This document shows, piece after piece, positions 1 to 5,834 of a stretch of 5,834 nucleotides of DNA (position 1 is its first letter; each line of letters starts with the position of its first letter). Source of the stretch: an uncultured Prosthecobacter sp. (lineage in GTDB: Bacteria > Verrucomicrobiota > Verrucomicrobiia > Verrucomicrobiales > Verrucomicrobiaceae). Below the pieces are notes generated by a model. The model was not told the DNA's origin, ran no database searches, and worked only from the letters and a program-made list of their open reading frames with translations. The position numbers were made by a program, and so were the translations under genes. Where the stretch lies: positions 1 to 5,834 of the forward strand of contig CALDGV010000436.1 of assembly GCA_937941745.1 (NCBI GenBank), in the 5' to 3' direction.

Positions 1-141
1 ATCCAGGGCGGCACCGAAGCCATCACCATCCGCGACAACACCTTCACCGAGACCCGCGGCGGCAAAAAACGCGTCGTGGTCAAACAAGGACCTGACACGA
101 AGCAGATCGTCGTGGAGGGCAGTAAGCTGAAGGGGCTTTAG
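1..141 (+). CDS. C-terminal end of a possible right-handed beta-helix protein (5' partial)
   Basis: Frame 1 is open from the window edge to a TAG at 139-141 and gives 46 residues ending in KLKGL. The visible segment alternates short beta-prone stretches with turns, for example AITIRDNTF, KRVVVKQG and KQIVVEGSKLKG. The xITIRDNTF rung resembles coils of right-handed parallel beta-helix (pectate-lyase-like) proteins, which are often secreted or polysaccharide-acting. Only the tail is present and no catalytic residues can be assessed, so the fold is an inference from pattern and no function can be given. The gene is on the same strand as the following acetate-uptake pair, but 88 bp separate it from the next start, so co-transcription is not evident. 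The open frame up to a clean stop, with normal GC-rich codon use, supports real coding. Confidence 0.55.
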   Translation: MQGGTEAITIRDNTFTETRGGKKRVVVKQGPDTKQIVVEGSKLKGL

Positions 142-229
142 GAAGCCTGGAAGAGCGAGGGCACTTTCGTTTTGCTGACCGCATTTCCATGCTTGCCACC
201 CAGGGCAGCCCCCCCTAGCCTCCGCGCCC

Positions 230-541
230 ATGTCCGACCAAAAATCCCCTGTGAACTGGGACGCGCTTGAGGCGAAACCCGAATTCCGCAGCCTGCTGAG
301 CCGCAAGGCGCGCTTCATCATCAGCGCCACCGTCTTTTTCATGGCCTACTACCTGGCCCTGCCGATCCTGGTCGGCTACTTCCCCGACCTGATGAAGACG
401 AAAATCTGGGGAGAGGTGAACCTCGCCTACGTCTTTGCCCTCTCCCAGTTCTTCATGGCCTGGATCATGGCCTTTGTGTACGTCCGCATCGCCACCGGCT
501 GGGACAAGTCCGCCGCCAGCGTCATCAGCGGCCAGCACTGA
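230..541 (+). CDS. yjcH: DUF485 family inner-membrane protein (YjcH-like), acetate-transporter partner
   Basis: This is a 103-residue protein, close to the roughly 104 residues of E. coli YjcH. A hydrophilic N-terminus (residues 1-24, with the EFRSLLSRK stretch typical of DUF485) precedes two predicted membrane helices at about residues 28-50 (rich in F, Y, A, L) and 64-88. A short polar tail follows. DUF485 proteins are small membrane proteins almost always encoded directly upstream of ActP-type symporters. Their exact role is unsettled, with an accessory function for the symporter usually assumed. The symporter start lies 29 bp after this stop on the same strand, so a two-gene operon is likely. 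The ATG at 230 was chosen because it places the family N-terminal motif correctly. No Shine-Dalgarno sequence is seen, and the preceding bases are C-rich. The family call is confident; the role is inferred from context. Confidence 0.93.
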   Translation: MSDQKSPVNWDALEAKPEFRSLLSRKARFIISATVFFMAYYLALPILVGYFPDLMKTKIWGEVNLAYVFALSQFFMAWIMAFVYVRIATGWDKSAASVISGQH

Positions 542-570
542 TCTTCTTCTCAAGCTTCTGCGTCCTACCA

Positions 571-2145
571 ATGTCCATTTCCCTCATCATGTTCCTCGGC
601 TTCGTGGCCCTCACGTTGCTGATCACCTTCTGGGCTGCCAAAAAGAACACTGGCGCCAGCGCCTACTTTGCCGCAGGCCGCAGCATCACCGGCTGGCAAA
701 ACGGCCTGGCCGTTGCTGGCGACTACATGAGCGCCGCCTCCTTTCTCGGCATCTCCGGGATGATCTGCTTCTCGGGCTACGATGGCTTCATGTATTCCGT
801 CGGGTTCCTCGTCGCCTACATCACCGTGCTGCTCATCGTCGCCGAGCCGCTTCGCAATGCCGGCAAGTACACCATGGCCGACCTTCTGGCCTATCGGCTT
901 TCGCCACGTCCCGTGCGTGCCATGGCCTCGCTCAGCACGCTCACCGTTTCGACCTTCTACATGATCGCGCAGATGGTCGGCGCTGGCGTGATCATCAAGC
1001 GCCTCATCGGTCTCGAATTCGCCCCTGCGGTGATCGGCGTCGGCATCCTCATGCTCGTCTATGTCGTCTTTGGCGGCATGCTCGCCACCACCTGGGTGCA
1101 GATCATCAAGGCGCTGCTGCTCATGGCTGGAGCCTTCCTGCTCAGCTACCTCGTGCTGCAGCATCATGACTTCAGCTTCACGAACTTCTTCAACGCCGTC
1201 TCCAAGGCAGACTACGCTGGTTCCGCCGAGCCCAAGAACCTGCTCGAGCCCGGCCTGAAGTATGGCGTCGCCGTCGCCGGACCCTGGGGGCCGCTGGACC
1301 TCGTTTCACTGGGGCTTGGCCTTGTTCTGGGCACCGCCGGCCTGCCGCACATCCTTGTCCGCTTTTACACAGTGCCTGATGCCAAGACCGCCCGCTCCAG
1401 CGTCGTCTGGGCCATGGCGATCATCGGCGTCTTCTACATCATGACCACCTTCTTTGGCTTTGGTGCGGCCACCATCCTGAAAAAGGCCCTCATCCTCACG
1501 GCCGATGGCAAGCCGGACACCAACATGGTGGCTCCCATCCTCGCCCAGCAGCTTGGCGGAGAACTGTTCTTCGCCTTCATCAGCGCCGTCGCCTTCGCCA
1601 CCATCCTTGCCGTGGTCGCCGGCCTGACCATGAGTGCTTCCGCCTCCTTCGCCCATGACTTCTACACGAATGTCATCCATCACGGCAAGGAGACCCAGCC
1701 CGGGCAGGAGGTGCGTGTGGCCCGCATCACGGCCTTCGTGGTCGGTGCTGTCAGCATCGGCATCGCCATCTACCTTGGCCCCAGCGTGAACGCCGCCTTC
1801 CTCGTCGGACTGGCCTTCGCTGTCGCGGCGAGCGCGAACCTGCCGGTGATCATCTTCAGCGTGTTCTGGAAGCGCTTCAACACCACGGGCGCCGTTACGG
1901 GGCTCAGCGTGGGCCTGCTGTCATCCATCGTCCTCATCCTGCTCAGCCCCAACGGCATCTTCGGCAAGGCCGGAGCCATCTTCCCGCTCGAAAACCCAGG
2001 CATCGTGAGCATCCCGCTCGGCTTCCTGGCCGCCTGGCTGGGCACCGTCTGCACGGCGCGTGATCCTGAGGCCGAGGCCAAGTTTGCGGAGCTTACCGTC
2101 CGTGCCCACACGGGCCTGGGAGCTGAGAAAGCCGTCAACCACTAA
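571..2145 (+). CDS. actP: Cation/acetate symporter, sodium:solute symporter family (ActP-like)
   Basis: This 524-residue polytopic inner-membrane protein (E. coli ActP has about 549) belongs to the SSS/SLC5 family, which couples uptake of small carboxylates such as acetate to a cation gradient. Visible hallmarks are [14 protein letters not shown] (34-47) and [11 protein letters not shown] (50-60) in the first core helices, then [18 protein letters not shown] (92-109). The family signature [15 protein letters not shown] is at 163-177, followed by [19 protein letters not shown] (254-272). The serine-rich [13 protein letters not shown] (353-365) corresponds to the helix that supplies Na2-site hydroxyls in the family. 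About 13 membrane segments are apparent, followed by a polar C-terminal tail from about residue 496. The DUF485 gene directly upstream is the usual partner. No acetyl-CoA synthetase gene lies in the window. Acetate is the best guess for substrate, but pyruvate, propionate or glycolate are possible within this subfamily. Confidence 0.94.
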   Translation: MSISLIMFLGFVALTLLITFWAAKKNTGASAYFAAGRSITGWQNGLAVAGDYMSAASFLGISGMICFSGYDGFMYSVGFLVAYITVLLIVAEPLRNAGKYTMADLLAYRLSPRPVRAMASLSTLTVSTFYMIAQMVGAGVIIKRLIGLEFAPAVIGVGILMLVYVVFGGMLATTWVQIIKALLLMAGAFLLSYLVLQHHDFSFTNFFNAVSKADYAGSAEPKNLLEPGLKYGVAVAGPWGPLDLVSLGLGLVLGTAGLPHILVRFYTVPDAKTARSSVVWAMAIIGVFYIMTTFFGFGAATILKKALILTADGKPDTNMVAPILAQQLGGELFFAFISAVAFATILAVVAGLTMSASASFAHDFYTNVIHHGKETQPGQEVRVARITAFVVGAVSIGIAIYLGPSVNAAFLVGLAFAVAASANLPVIIFSVFWKRFNTTGAVTGLSVGLLSSIVLILLSPNGIFGKAGAIFPLENPGIVSIPLGFLAAWLGTVCTARDPEAEAKFAELTVRAHTGLGAEKAVNH

Positions 2146-2163
2146 GATGGATGAAGGCCGTGT

Positions 2164-3009
2164 TCAGCGGCTTTTGAGCCATTCACTGGGTGTCAGGCCT
2201 TTCTCAGCGCGAAAGGCCTGGCTGAAGTGGCTGAGGCTGCGGTAGCCGACCTCCAGCGAAGCCTCGCTGATGTTCATGCGGCCGTTCGACATCAGCTCTG
2301 CCGCACGCTCAATGCGGAGCCGGCGCAGGTAGAGGCTGATCGTGGTGCCTGAAGTTTCCGAGAAGGTGCGCGACAAGTACTGCGGATGGCAGCCACAGAT
2401 CCGGGCCAGTTCTTCGAGTGGTGGCGGATTCTCCAGATCACTCAAAAGCGCCTCACGGACCTTCGTGACACGTTCCAGAGCCAGACGGCGCGTGCGGGTG
2501 CAGAACATCTCCTCACCGCGGGCTTCCATGAGCACCTTGCGAAAGAAAAACTCACTCATCCGGCTGCCTTCCAGCAGCCGCCGCGCTTCAGTGCAGAGGG
2601 TGGAGGCCATCAGACCGCGGGCCCAGGCCTGGTCTTCCGCCTCCAGCGAACGCACGATCATGGGAACGGGTGGATACGGGCCCAGCAGCAGCGATTGAAA
2701 GTCGGTGGAAAGCTCCTGCCGCAGGCTGGCCAGCGTGCGGTGAACCCAGCCCAGCGGGTAGGCCAGCCGAAGGGCTGAGGCGCTCCCTTCTGCAGCTGGC
2801 TGGCAGTGCTGTGGCAGGGCCGCAGAAGTGTTCAGCCACAGGATGGAGGCCGGTGGCAGGCGCGAAAAGCGGCCCGGCCAGCCCAACTGCACCTCCCCCT
2901 GTAGAACGAGCAGGCAGATCACCCAGCCCTCGTCGAGGTCATGGCCTGGAATCCCGATGTTCCATGGGGATGTCCCCAGCCAGCGGCTTTGGAAGTCAGG
3001 ATGCACCAT
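2164..3009 (-). CDS. AraC-family transcriptional regulator
   Basis: This is a 281-residue protein with an AraC/XylS DNA-binding domain at the C-terminus. The first helix-turn-helix lies at about residues 198-217 (LEELARICGCHPQYLSRTF). The second lies at about 246-270 and contains the conserved EVGYRSLSHFSQAFRAEKGLTPSEW run. The N-terminal region, about 160 residues, has an early cupin-like beta-rich stretch (LVLQGEVQLGWPG, 34-46; LPPASILWL, 51-59) and would be the sensing or dimerisation part. Its ligand cannot be read from the sequence. The start is 14 bp downstream of the apbE stop on the same strand, so it is probably the last gene of the FMN-protein/apbE operon. Position next to a TonB receptor recalls PchR-like AraC activators of siderophore receptors, but this is analogy only. 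The 3' end converges on actP with an 18 bp gap. ATG at 3009 has no Shine-Dalgarno sequence. Confidence 0.95.
   Translation of the reverse strand: MVHPDFQSRWLGTSPWNIGIPGHDLDEGWVICLLVLQGEVQLGWPGRFSRLPPASILWLNTSAALPQHCQPAAEGSASALRLAYPLGWVHRTLASLRQELSTDFQSLLLGPYPPVPMIVRSLEAEDQAWARGLMASTLCTEARRLLEGSRMSEFFFRKVLMEARGEEMFCTRTRRLALERVTKVREALLSDLENPPPLEELARICGCHPQYLSRTFSETSGTTISLYLRRLRIERAAELMSNGRMNISEASLEVGYRSLSHFSQAFRAEKGLTPSEWLKSR
2192..2222. repeat. Perfect inverted repeat inside the 3' end of the AraC gene
   Basis: CAGGCCTTTC (2194-2203) and GAAAGGCCTG (2211-2220) are exact reverse complements around a 7-base loop, and the stem can extend to 12 pairs with one G-U. It lies in codons of the second helix-turn-helix (QAFRAEKGLTP) and 47 bp past the actP stop, where transcripts from the convergent genes would meet. 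No T-run follows on either strand, so it is recorded as a repeat and not as a terminator. Confidence 0.6.
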
Positions 3010-3023
3010 GGCGTGATACGGAA

Positions 3024-3896
3024 TCAGGCCGGGAAAAGCACCTGCTCGCCCTTGGCGGTGAGCAGCAGCGCGACGCTGTCACGTGCAGCCAGGACCTGGT
3101 TCCAGAGCTTCTGCGGAGCCAGCAGCACGGCTTTGGTCAGCGCGTCCGCCTCGATGCAGGTCTTGGCAAAGACGCTGACACTCAGATTGCTCTTCATCGG
3201 CCTCCCCGTGCGTGGATGCAGGATGGCGGATGTCTTTTTCAAGCCACCTGCCGCCCTCACAAAGTAGGCCGCGCTCGTCGCCAGTGCCGGGCGCAGCATG
3301 ATGCTTGGCACGGCGGCACGATGCGGATCACGCGGGTCGCGGATGGCCACGCGGCTGTCGATCTGCCCCAGCACGCGCAGGTCGCCTCCTGCGTTTACGA
3401 TGGCTCCATGCAGGCCGAGGGTGCCAAGGAATTCCACCGCCTTGTCCACCGCAAAACCCTTCGCGATGCCGCCCAGATCGAGCTGAAGCGGCCGCCTGAA
3501 GGAGACCGCCCTGCCTCCATGCAGCACGATGTCCTCCCAGCGTCCGGCTTCGGCCAGGGAAGTCTGTGAGCCATGACGCGGCAGGAGTCCACAGCTCACC
3601 AGACGGGGAGCCACGGTGATGTCAAAGGCTCCCTCCGTCTCCTGGCTGAGCTGCACTGCCTGCTCCAGCACATGATAGGTCCAGGGATGCACCTGCAGCG
3701 GTGCCAGATGGCCGCAGCAGTTCAGGCGGGAGATGTCGCTGTCCGCATCGTGGAAGCTCATCATCCGCTGCACGCTGCGGATCATCTCAAAAGCCTTCCC
3801 GGCATGGCGATGCAGCTTTTCCGGGCCTGCGGAGCCGGTGAGCGTGATCTCGACAAAAGTCCCCAGCAGAGGCTGGCAGCGCTTGATGGTGTTCAT
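3024..3896 (-). CDS. apbE: FAD:protein FMN transferase (ApbE), without visible export signal
   Basis: ApbE uses FAD and Mg2+ to attach FMN by a phosphoester bond to Thr or Ser in target proteins, releasing AMP. The 290 residues carry the family landmarks in order: LLGTFVEI (10-17), MMSFHDADSDISRLN (45-59), GAFDITVAP (89-97), LDLGGIAKGFAVDKA (139-153), VNAGGDLR (167-174), ATSAAYFVR (206-214), HPRTGRP (227-233) and CIEADALTKA (247-256). The last segments include the acidic and Thr residues associated with metal and flavin binding. Many Gram-negative ApbEs are periplasmic lipoproteins of about 330-350 residues. This one begins almost directly at the conserved GTFVEI block and has no signal peptide or lipobox Cys, and reading upstream in frame does not add a convincing one, so it looks cytoplasmic. 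It starts 10 bp after the FMN-binding protein, its likely substrate, and the AraC gene follows by 14 bp. The SAAY segment replaces the more usual SGxY. Confidence 0.97.
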   Translation of the reverse strand: MNTIKRCQPLLGTFVEITLTGSAGPEKLHRHAGKAFEMIRSVQRMMSFHDADSDISRLNCCGHLAPLQVHPWTYHVLEQAVQLSQETEGAFDITVAPRLVSCGLLPRHGSQTSLAEAGRWEDIVLHGGRAVSFRRPLQLDLGGIAKGFAVDKAVEFLGTLGLHGAIVNAGGDLRVLGQIDSRVAIRDPRDPHRAAVPSIMLRPALATSAAYFVRAAGGLKKTSAILHPRTGRPMKSNLSVSVFAKTCIEADALTKAVLLAPQKLWNQVLAARDSVALLLTAKGEQVLFPA

Positions 3897-3906
3897 GGTG
3901 GTTTTT

Positions 3907-4434
3907 TTACAGATGGCGGAGCACCTGATCCCAGGTGTGGACCAGGCGTTTCACACCTTCGGTGATGCTCCGGCTGCTGATCGTGGCCCCGGAGAGGTTC
4001 TCGATGTCCTTGTTCAGCTTCAGCCTGGATTCTGATGTCTTGCCCTGGAACTGCCGCCGCCACTTCGGGCTGCGGACTTCATACCCATAGATCTCGCGGT
4101 AAGTCAGGATCTCGACGCCCCGGACCTCCCCCTCAGCATCGATGGCCACTGCGATGTCGATGGCCTCATAGCGCCCTTCCACGGTGTCAAAAATCAGCCA
4201 GTTACCGTCCGCCGACCTCCATGCATCGAACTCCGACTGCCCCACCTCAACATCCGAGGCCTGCTCGATCCGTTTTTTCTCCTTCCTGCTCAGGACAATG
4301 TGCCTCGCCTCGGCCTTGCCGGGAAGCAGGATGTCCTTCGCGTGTTCCCGGCTCAGATAGACCTGCGCGTGAATCCCTCCCGGGGCCAGCAGCAGGGCGG
4401 GAGCATATTTTTGGATCAGGCAGCGGCGTCTCAT
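3907..4434 (-). CDS. Exported FMN-binding domain protein, covalent flavoprotein and probable ApbE substrate
   Basis: The 175-residue protein has a single FMN-binding domain like those of NqrC and RnfG. The attachment motif is S148-G149-A150-T151 within LSGATISSRSITEGVKRL, and T151 is the expected site of FMN linkage. Upstream, VEILTYREIYGYEVRSPKW (107-125) matches the family stretch that contacts the flavin and is followed by FQGK (129-132). The N-terminus MRRRCLIQKY followed by a short, weakly hydrophobic segment (11-20) and IHA at 21-23 looks like a signal peptide cleaved after A23. The R3-R4-C-L-I-Q-K9 run resembles a twin-arginine motif. There is no other membrane helix and no fused PepSY, NosR or heme domain, so this is a stand-alone periplasmic electron carrier whose donor is not in the window. 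It leads the likely operon with apbE and the AraC gene. Role in iron or heme redox is inferred from the receptor next door. Confidence 0.9.
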   Translation of the reverse strand: MRRRCLIQKYAPALLLAPGGIHAQVYLSREHAKDILLPGKAEARHIVLSRKEKKRIEQASDVEVGQSEFDAWRSADGNWLIFDTVEGRYEAIDIAVAIDAEGEVRGVEILTYREIYGYEVRSPKWRRQFQGKTSESRLKLNKDIENLSGATISSRSITEGVKRLVHTWDQVLRHL

Positions 4435-4463
4435 GGGGGCTGTTTGGGTATTTAACGAGAAAC

Positions 4464-4494
4464 AATCTCAATATTGATGCGATTAAATCTCAAT
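4464..4494 (-). promoter_or_regulatory. Paired direct repeat, candidate AraC-type operator or promoter region
   Basis: AATCTCAAT occurs at 4464-4472 and again, identically, at 4486-4494, a 22 bp period that puts the copies on nearly the same face of the helix. Read on the minus strand each copy contains TTGAGA, one base off a -35 TTGACA. The pair is 30 bp upstream of the FMN-protein start, inside an AT-rich island of about 30% GC. AraC-family proteins commonly bind direct repeats about 21 bp apart near the -35, and one is encoded in this cluster. No strong -10 is evident; TTAAAT at 4450-4455 on the minus strand is a weak candidate. The repeat is seen directly; the operator role is inferred. 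Confidence 0.4.
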
Positions 4495-4499
4495 TTATC
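4481..4499. promoter_or_regulatory. Fur-box-like imperfect palindrome
   Basis: GATTAAATCTCAATTTATC is a 19 bp imperfect palindrome whose 8 bp arms agree at 6 of 8 positions around a CTC centre. On the minus strand it agrees with the classical 19 bp Fur consensus at 10 of 19 positions, mainly at the two ends. It overlaps the promoter-distal copy of the direct repeat. Iron regulation would fit a heme-type receptor locus, but the match is weak and an AT-rich tract can produce such similarity by chance. Confidence 0.2.
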
Positions 4500-4554
4500 G
4501 CCATGCAAGGAGTTTTTAGAAGCGCTCTTGCCGTTGGACCTGAGCCGCGAAAGC

Positions 4555-4580
4555 CCCAGGCCACCACTCGGTCGCCTGGG
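4555..4580 (-). terminator. Hairpin after the TonB receptor gene, possible weak terminator
   Basis: CCCAGGC (4555-4561) and GCCTGGG (4574-4580) form a perfect 7 bp GC-rich stem. After one C/C mismatch an inner ACC/GGT triplet can extend it over a four-base loop. It starts 24 bp downstream of the receptor stop on the minus strand. Only a short TTT follows, so it is not a classical intrinsic terminator; it may attenuate read-through or protect the 3' end of the receptor mRNA. Confidence 0.35.
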
Positions 4581-4604
4581 ACACGCCCATTTTGCCTCCC
4601 TCGC

Positions 4605-5834
4605 CTAGAACTTCACCGTCAGCGCCACGCGACCGTTGATGCCGGGCTGGGTGAACTGGTCGAGGCGGCTGCTGTTTGGCGCCTGACCGCGCACATCCTG
4701 GTAGAGCCAGAACTTCTGGTTCGTGAGATTGTAGATGCCGGCGGTGAGGGAGACGTTCCGCGAGATGTCCCAGCGTCCGATCAGATCGACGCAGAAGGCG
4801 CTTGGCGTCTCAAACTGGCTGGAACTGTCCGCCACCCGGCTCTGTCCGGCATAGTAAGTGCCCACCAGTTCCACCATCACCTGGTCGTGGCGATAGCGCA
4901 GGCCAGTGACGAACTTCAGCGGATCGATCGAGTTCAGCGGCTGCTCGTTTTCCCCATCCCAGCCCTGCTGCCAGCCCAGGCTGCCGAAGAGGCTGAAGCT
5001 GCTCAGCGCCTCGTTCACAAAATCCAGCGAGGTCTCGCCCTTGAATTCGATGCCGTAAATCTCGGCGGTGGAAAGGTTCTGGCTTTGGAAGATCAGCGGA
5101 TTGCCCGGTGCGCCCGTGCCACCGACATCTGCGAAGAGCTCGATGAAGTCCTCGTAGTGGTTGTAGAACCCCGCCAGGCTCCACCAGCGCTTCTCATAGT
5201 TGCCTCGCAGGCCGATCTCGAAGCTGTGGCTGATCTCGTTTTGCAGTTCCGGGTTCGGGATGGTCTGGTAGTTGAAGGCCAGGTTGGTCACCGTGGCGTT
5301 CAGGTCCTCCGGCGTGGGATTGCGGAACCCCATGCTGTATTGAAACCACGCACTGTGGTGCTCATCCAGCTTGGCCAGGAAGCCCAGCTTCGGCGCGATG
5401 GCTATCTGGTCGTAGTCCTGCGGGCGGATGCCGCCGCTGGCGCGCAGGTAGAGCGCGTCCGCCTCGGTCGTCATCTCATAGTAGTCGATGCGCACCCCAG
5501 GCGTCAGGGTGTAGCGGTCATTCGTCCCCCAGGTGATCTGATCCTGCAGGTAAAGACCGGCGCGCAGCGTCGTGCTGTCGGGCATGTCCTTGAGCGGAAA
5601 GCTGTCCGGGCTGATGACATTCGTGCTCGTGCCGGTGGTGAAGTTGAACTCGCGGGCATCGCGCACGCGGCGGCTGAAGCTCTGGATCACCTCGCCTCCG
5701 TAGCTCAGCTCATGCTTGAACTGGCCCGTCTCGAACACGCTCACGAAGTTCAGTGCACCGCCCAGGTGGTTTTGGGAGAAGAGATGGTTGCGCACGCGGA
5801 AGCGGTCCTGTGCCGTTGGCAGCACACGATCACG
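4605..5834 (-). CDS. TonB-dependent outer-membrane receptor, heme/hemoglobin type (5' end outside window)
   Basis: The frame is open from the window edge to a TAG at 4605-4607, giving the last 409 residues of the beta-barrel; the plug domain and TonB box are missing. Alternating amphipathic strands run throughout, and the protein ends in VALTVKF with the terminal Phe used for outer-membrane insertion. Several stretches match the hemoglobin/transferrin/lactoferrin receptor group: YLQDQITW, LTPGVRIDYYE, APKLGFLAKLDEHHSAW, FQYSMGFRNPTPEDL, YQTIPNPEL, EISHSFEIGLRG, AGFYNHYEDFIE, IYNLTNQKFWLYQDVRGQ and LDQFTQPGINGRV. FRNP and NPEL occupy the places of the FRAP and NPNL boxes of heme receptors. The protein would import a heme or iron compound across the outer membrane using TonB energy. 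The FMN protein, apbE and AraC genes lie downstream on the same strand after 170 bp. Exact ligand is not determinable. Confidence 0.94.
   Translation of the reverse strand, partial: RDRVLPTAQDRFRVRNHLFSQNHLGGALNFVSVFETGQFKHELSYGGEVIQSFSRRVRDAREFNFTTGTSTNVISPDSFPLKDMPDSTTLRAGLYLQDQITWGTNDRYTLTPGVRIDYYEMTTEADALYLRASGGIRPQDYDQIAIAPKLGFLAKLDEHHSAWFQYSMGFRNPTPEDLNATVTNLAFNYQTIPNPELQNEISHSFEIGLRGNYEKRWWSLAGFYNHYEDFIELFADVGGTGAPGNPLIFQSQNLSTAEIYGIEFKGETSLDFVNEALSSFSLFGSLGWQQGWDGENEQPLNSIDPLKFVTGLRYRHDQVMVELVGTYYAGQSRVADSSSQFETPSAFCVDLIGRWDISRNVSLTAGIYNLTNQKFWLYQDVRGQAPNSSRLDQFTQPGINGRVALTVKF

Noticed and set aside
435..1169. 244-codon plus-strand frame overlapping the yjcH-like gene and actP
   Set aside because: Its product is rich in R, H, S, P and A, typical of an out-of-frame reading of GC-rich coding DNA, while the overlapping frames encode conserved membrane proteins.
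2146..2183. Short GGCT/AGCC hairpin at the AraC stop codon as a terminator
   Set aside because: The stem is only four base pairs with no T-run, which is too weak to support a call.
2670..3569. 299-codon plus-strand open frame across parts of the AraC and ApbE genes
   Set aside because: It overlaps two well-supported minus-strand genes, and its product is low-complexity (G, A, R, Q rich) without recognisable domains.
4441..4500. AT-rich island as a mark of horizontal transfer or an insertion scar
   Set aside because: No terminal repeats, target duplication or mobile-element genes flank it. Low GC in a short intergenic stretch is better explained by promoter function.
5823..5825. GTG that could be taken as the start of the receptor gene
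   Set aside because: The frame continues upstream to the window edge (R-D-R), and the visible part is only the barrel, so the true start and plug domain must lie outside.
4503..5834. A plus-strand frame from ATG at 4503 appears open to the window edge (about 444 codons)
   Set aside because: It is codon-aligned antisense to the TonB receptor gene. It stays open because the receptor uses almost no TTA, CTA or TCA codons, as expected at high GC. The minus-strand product has clear family motifs and the plus product does not.

Overview
The window is GC-rich chromosomal DNA from a Gram-negative bacterium. The evidence is an outer-membrane TonB-dependent receptor that ends in an aromatic residue, together with periplasm-directed proteins. 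None of the start codons has a convincing Shine-Dalgarno sequence, and the bases just before several of them are C-rich. The first gene ends like a beta-helix surface protein. Together these suggest something outside the Proteobacteria, possibly Verrucomicrobiota, but this is an impression of style and no phylogenetic marker is present.

Layout. Positions 1-141 (+) hold the last 46 codons of a protein that looks like a parallel beta-helix. Positions 230-2145 (+) hold a two-gene acetate-uptake unit, a DUF485/YjcH-type small membrane protein followed by an ActP-type sodium:solute symporter. The remaining genes are on the minus strand and are transcribed right to left. They are a TonB-dependent receptor of the heme/hemoglobin type (4605 to beyond 5834, 5' end outside the window), a small exported FMN-binding protein (3907-4434), an ApbE FMN transferase (3024-3896) and an AraC-family regulator (2164-3009). 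The regulator converges tail to tail with actP, 18 bp apart. There is no gene-free stretch longer than 300 bp. The 88 bp before the yjcH-like gene shows no clear promoter or hairpin. The 170 bp between the FMN protein and the receptor gene contains an AT-rich island (about 30% GC over 4441-4500) with a direct repeat and a Fur-like palindrome, plus a hairpin just after the receptor stop.

How they fit together. The last three minus-strand genes are packed with 10 and 14 bp gaps and are probably one operon. ApbE attaches FMN through a phosphoester bond to Thr/Ser in S-G-A-T/S motifs, and the neighbouring FMN-binding protein has exactly such a motif (T151), so it is the obvious substrate. With a heme-type receptor upstream and an AraC regulator downstream, the most economical reading is an iron or heme acquisition locus in which a covalently flavinylated periplasmic protein takes part in redox handling of the imported iron compound. 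The FMN protein starts with a twin-arginine-like leader while ApbE has no export signal, which suggests flavinylation in the cytoplasm followed by Tat export. The acetate-uptake pair on the other strand appears unrelated.
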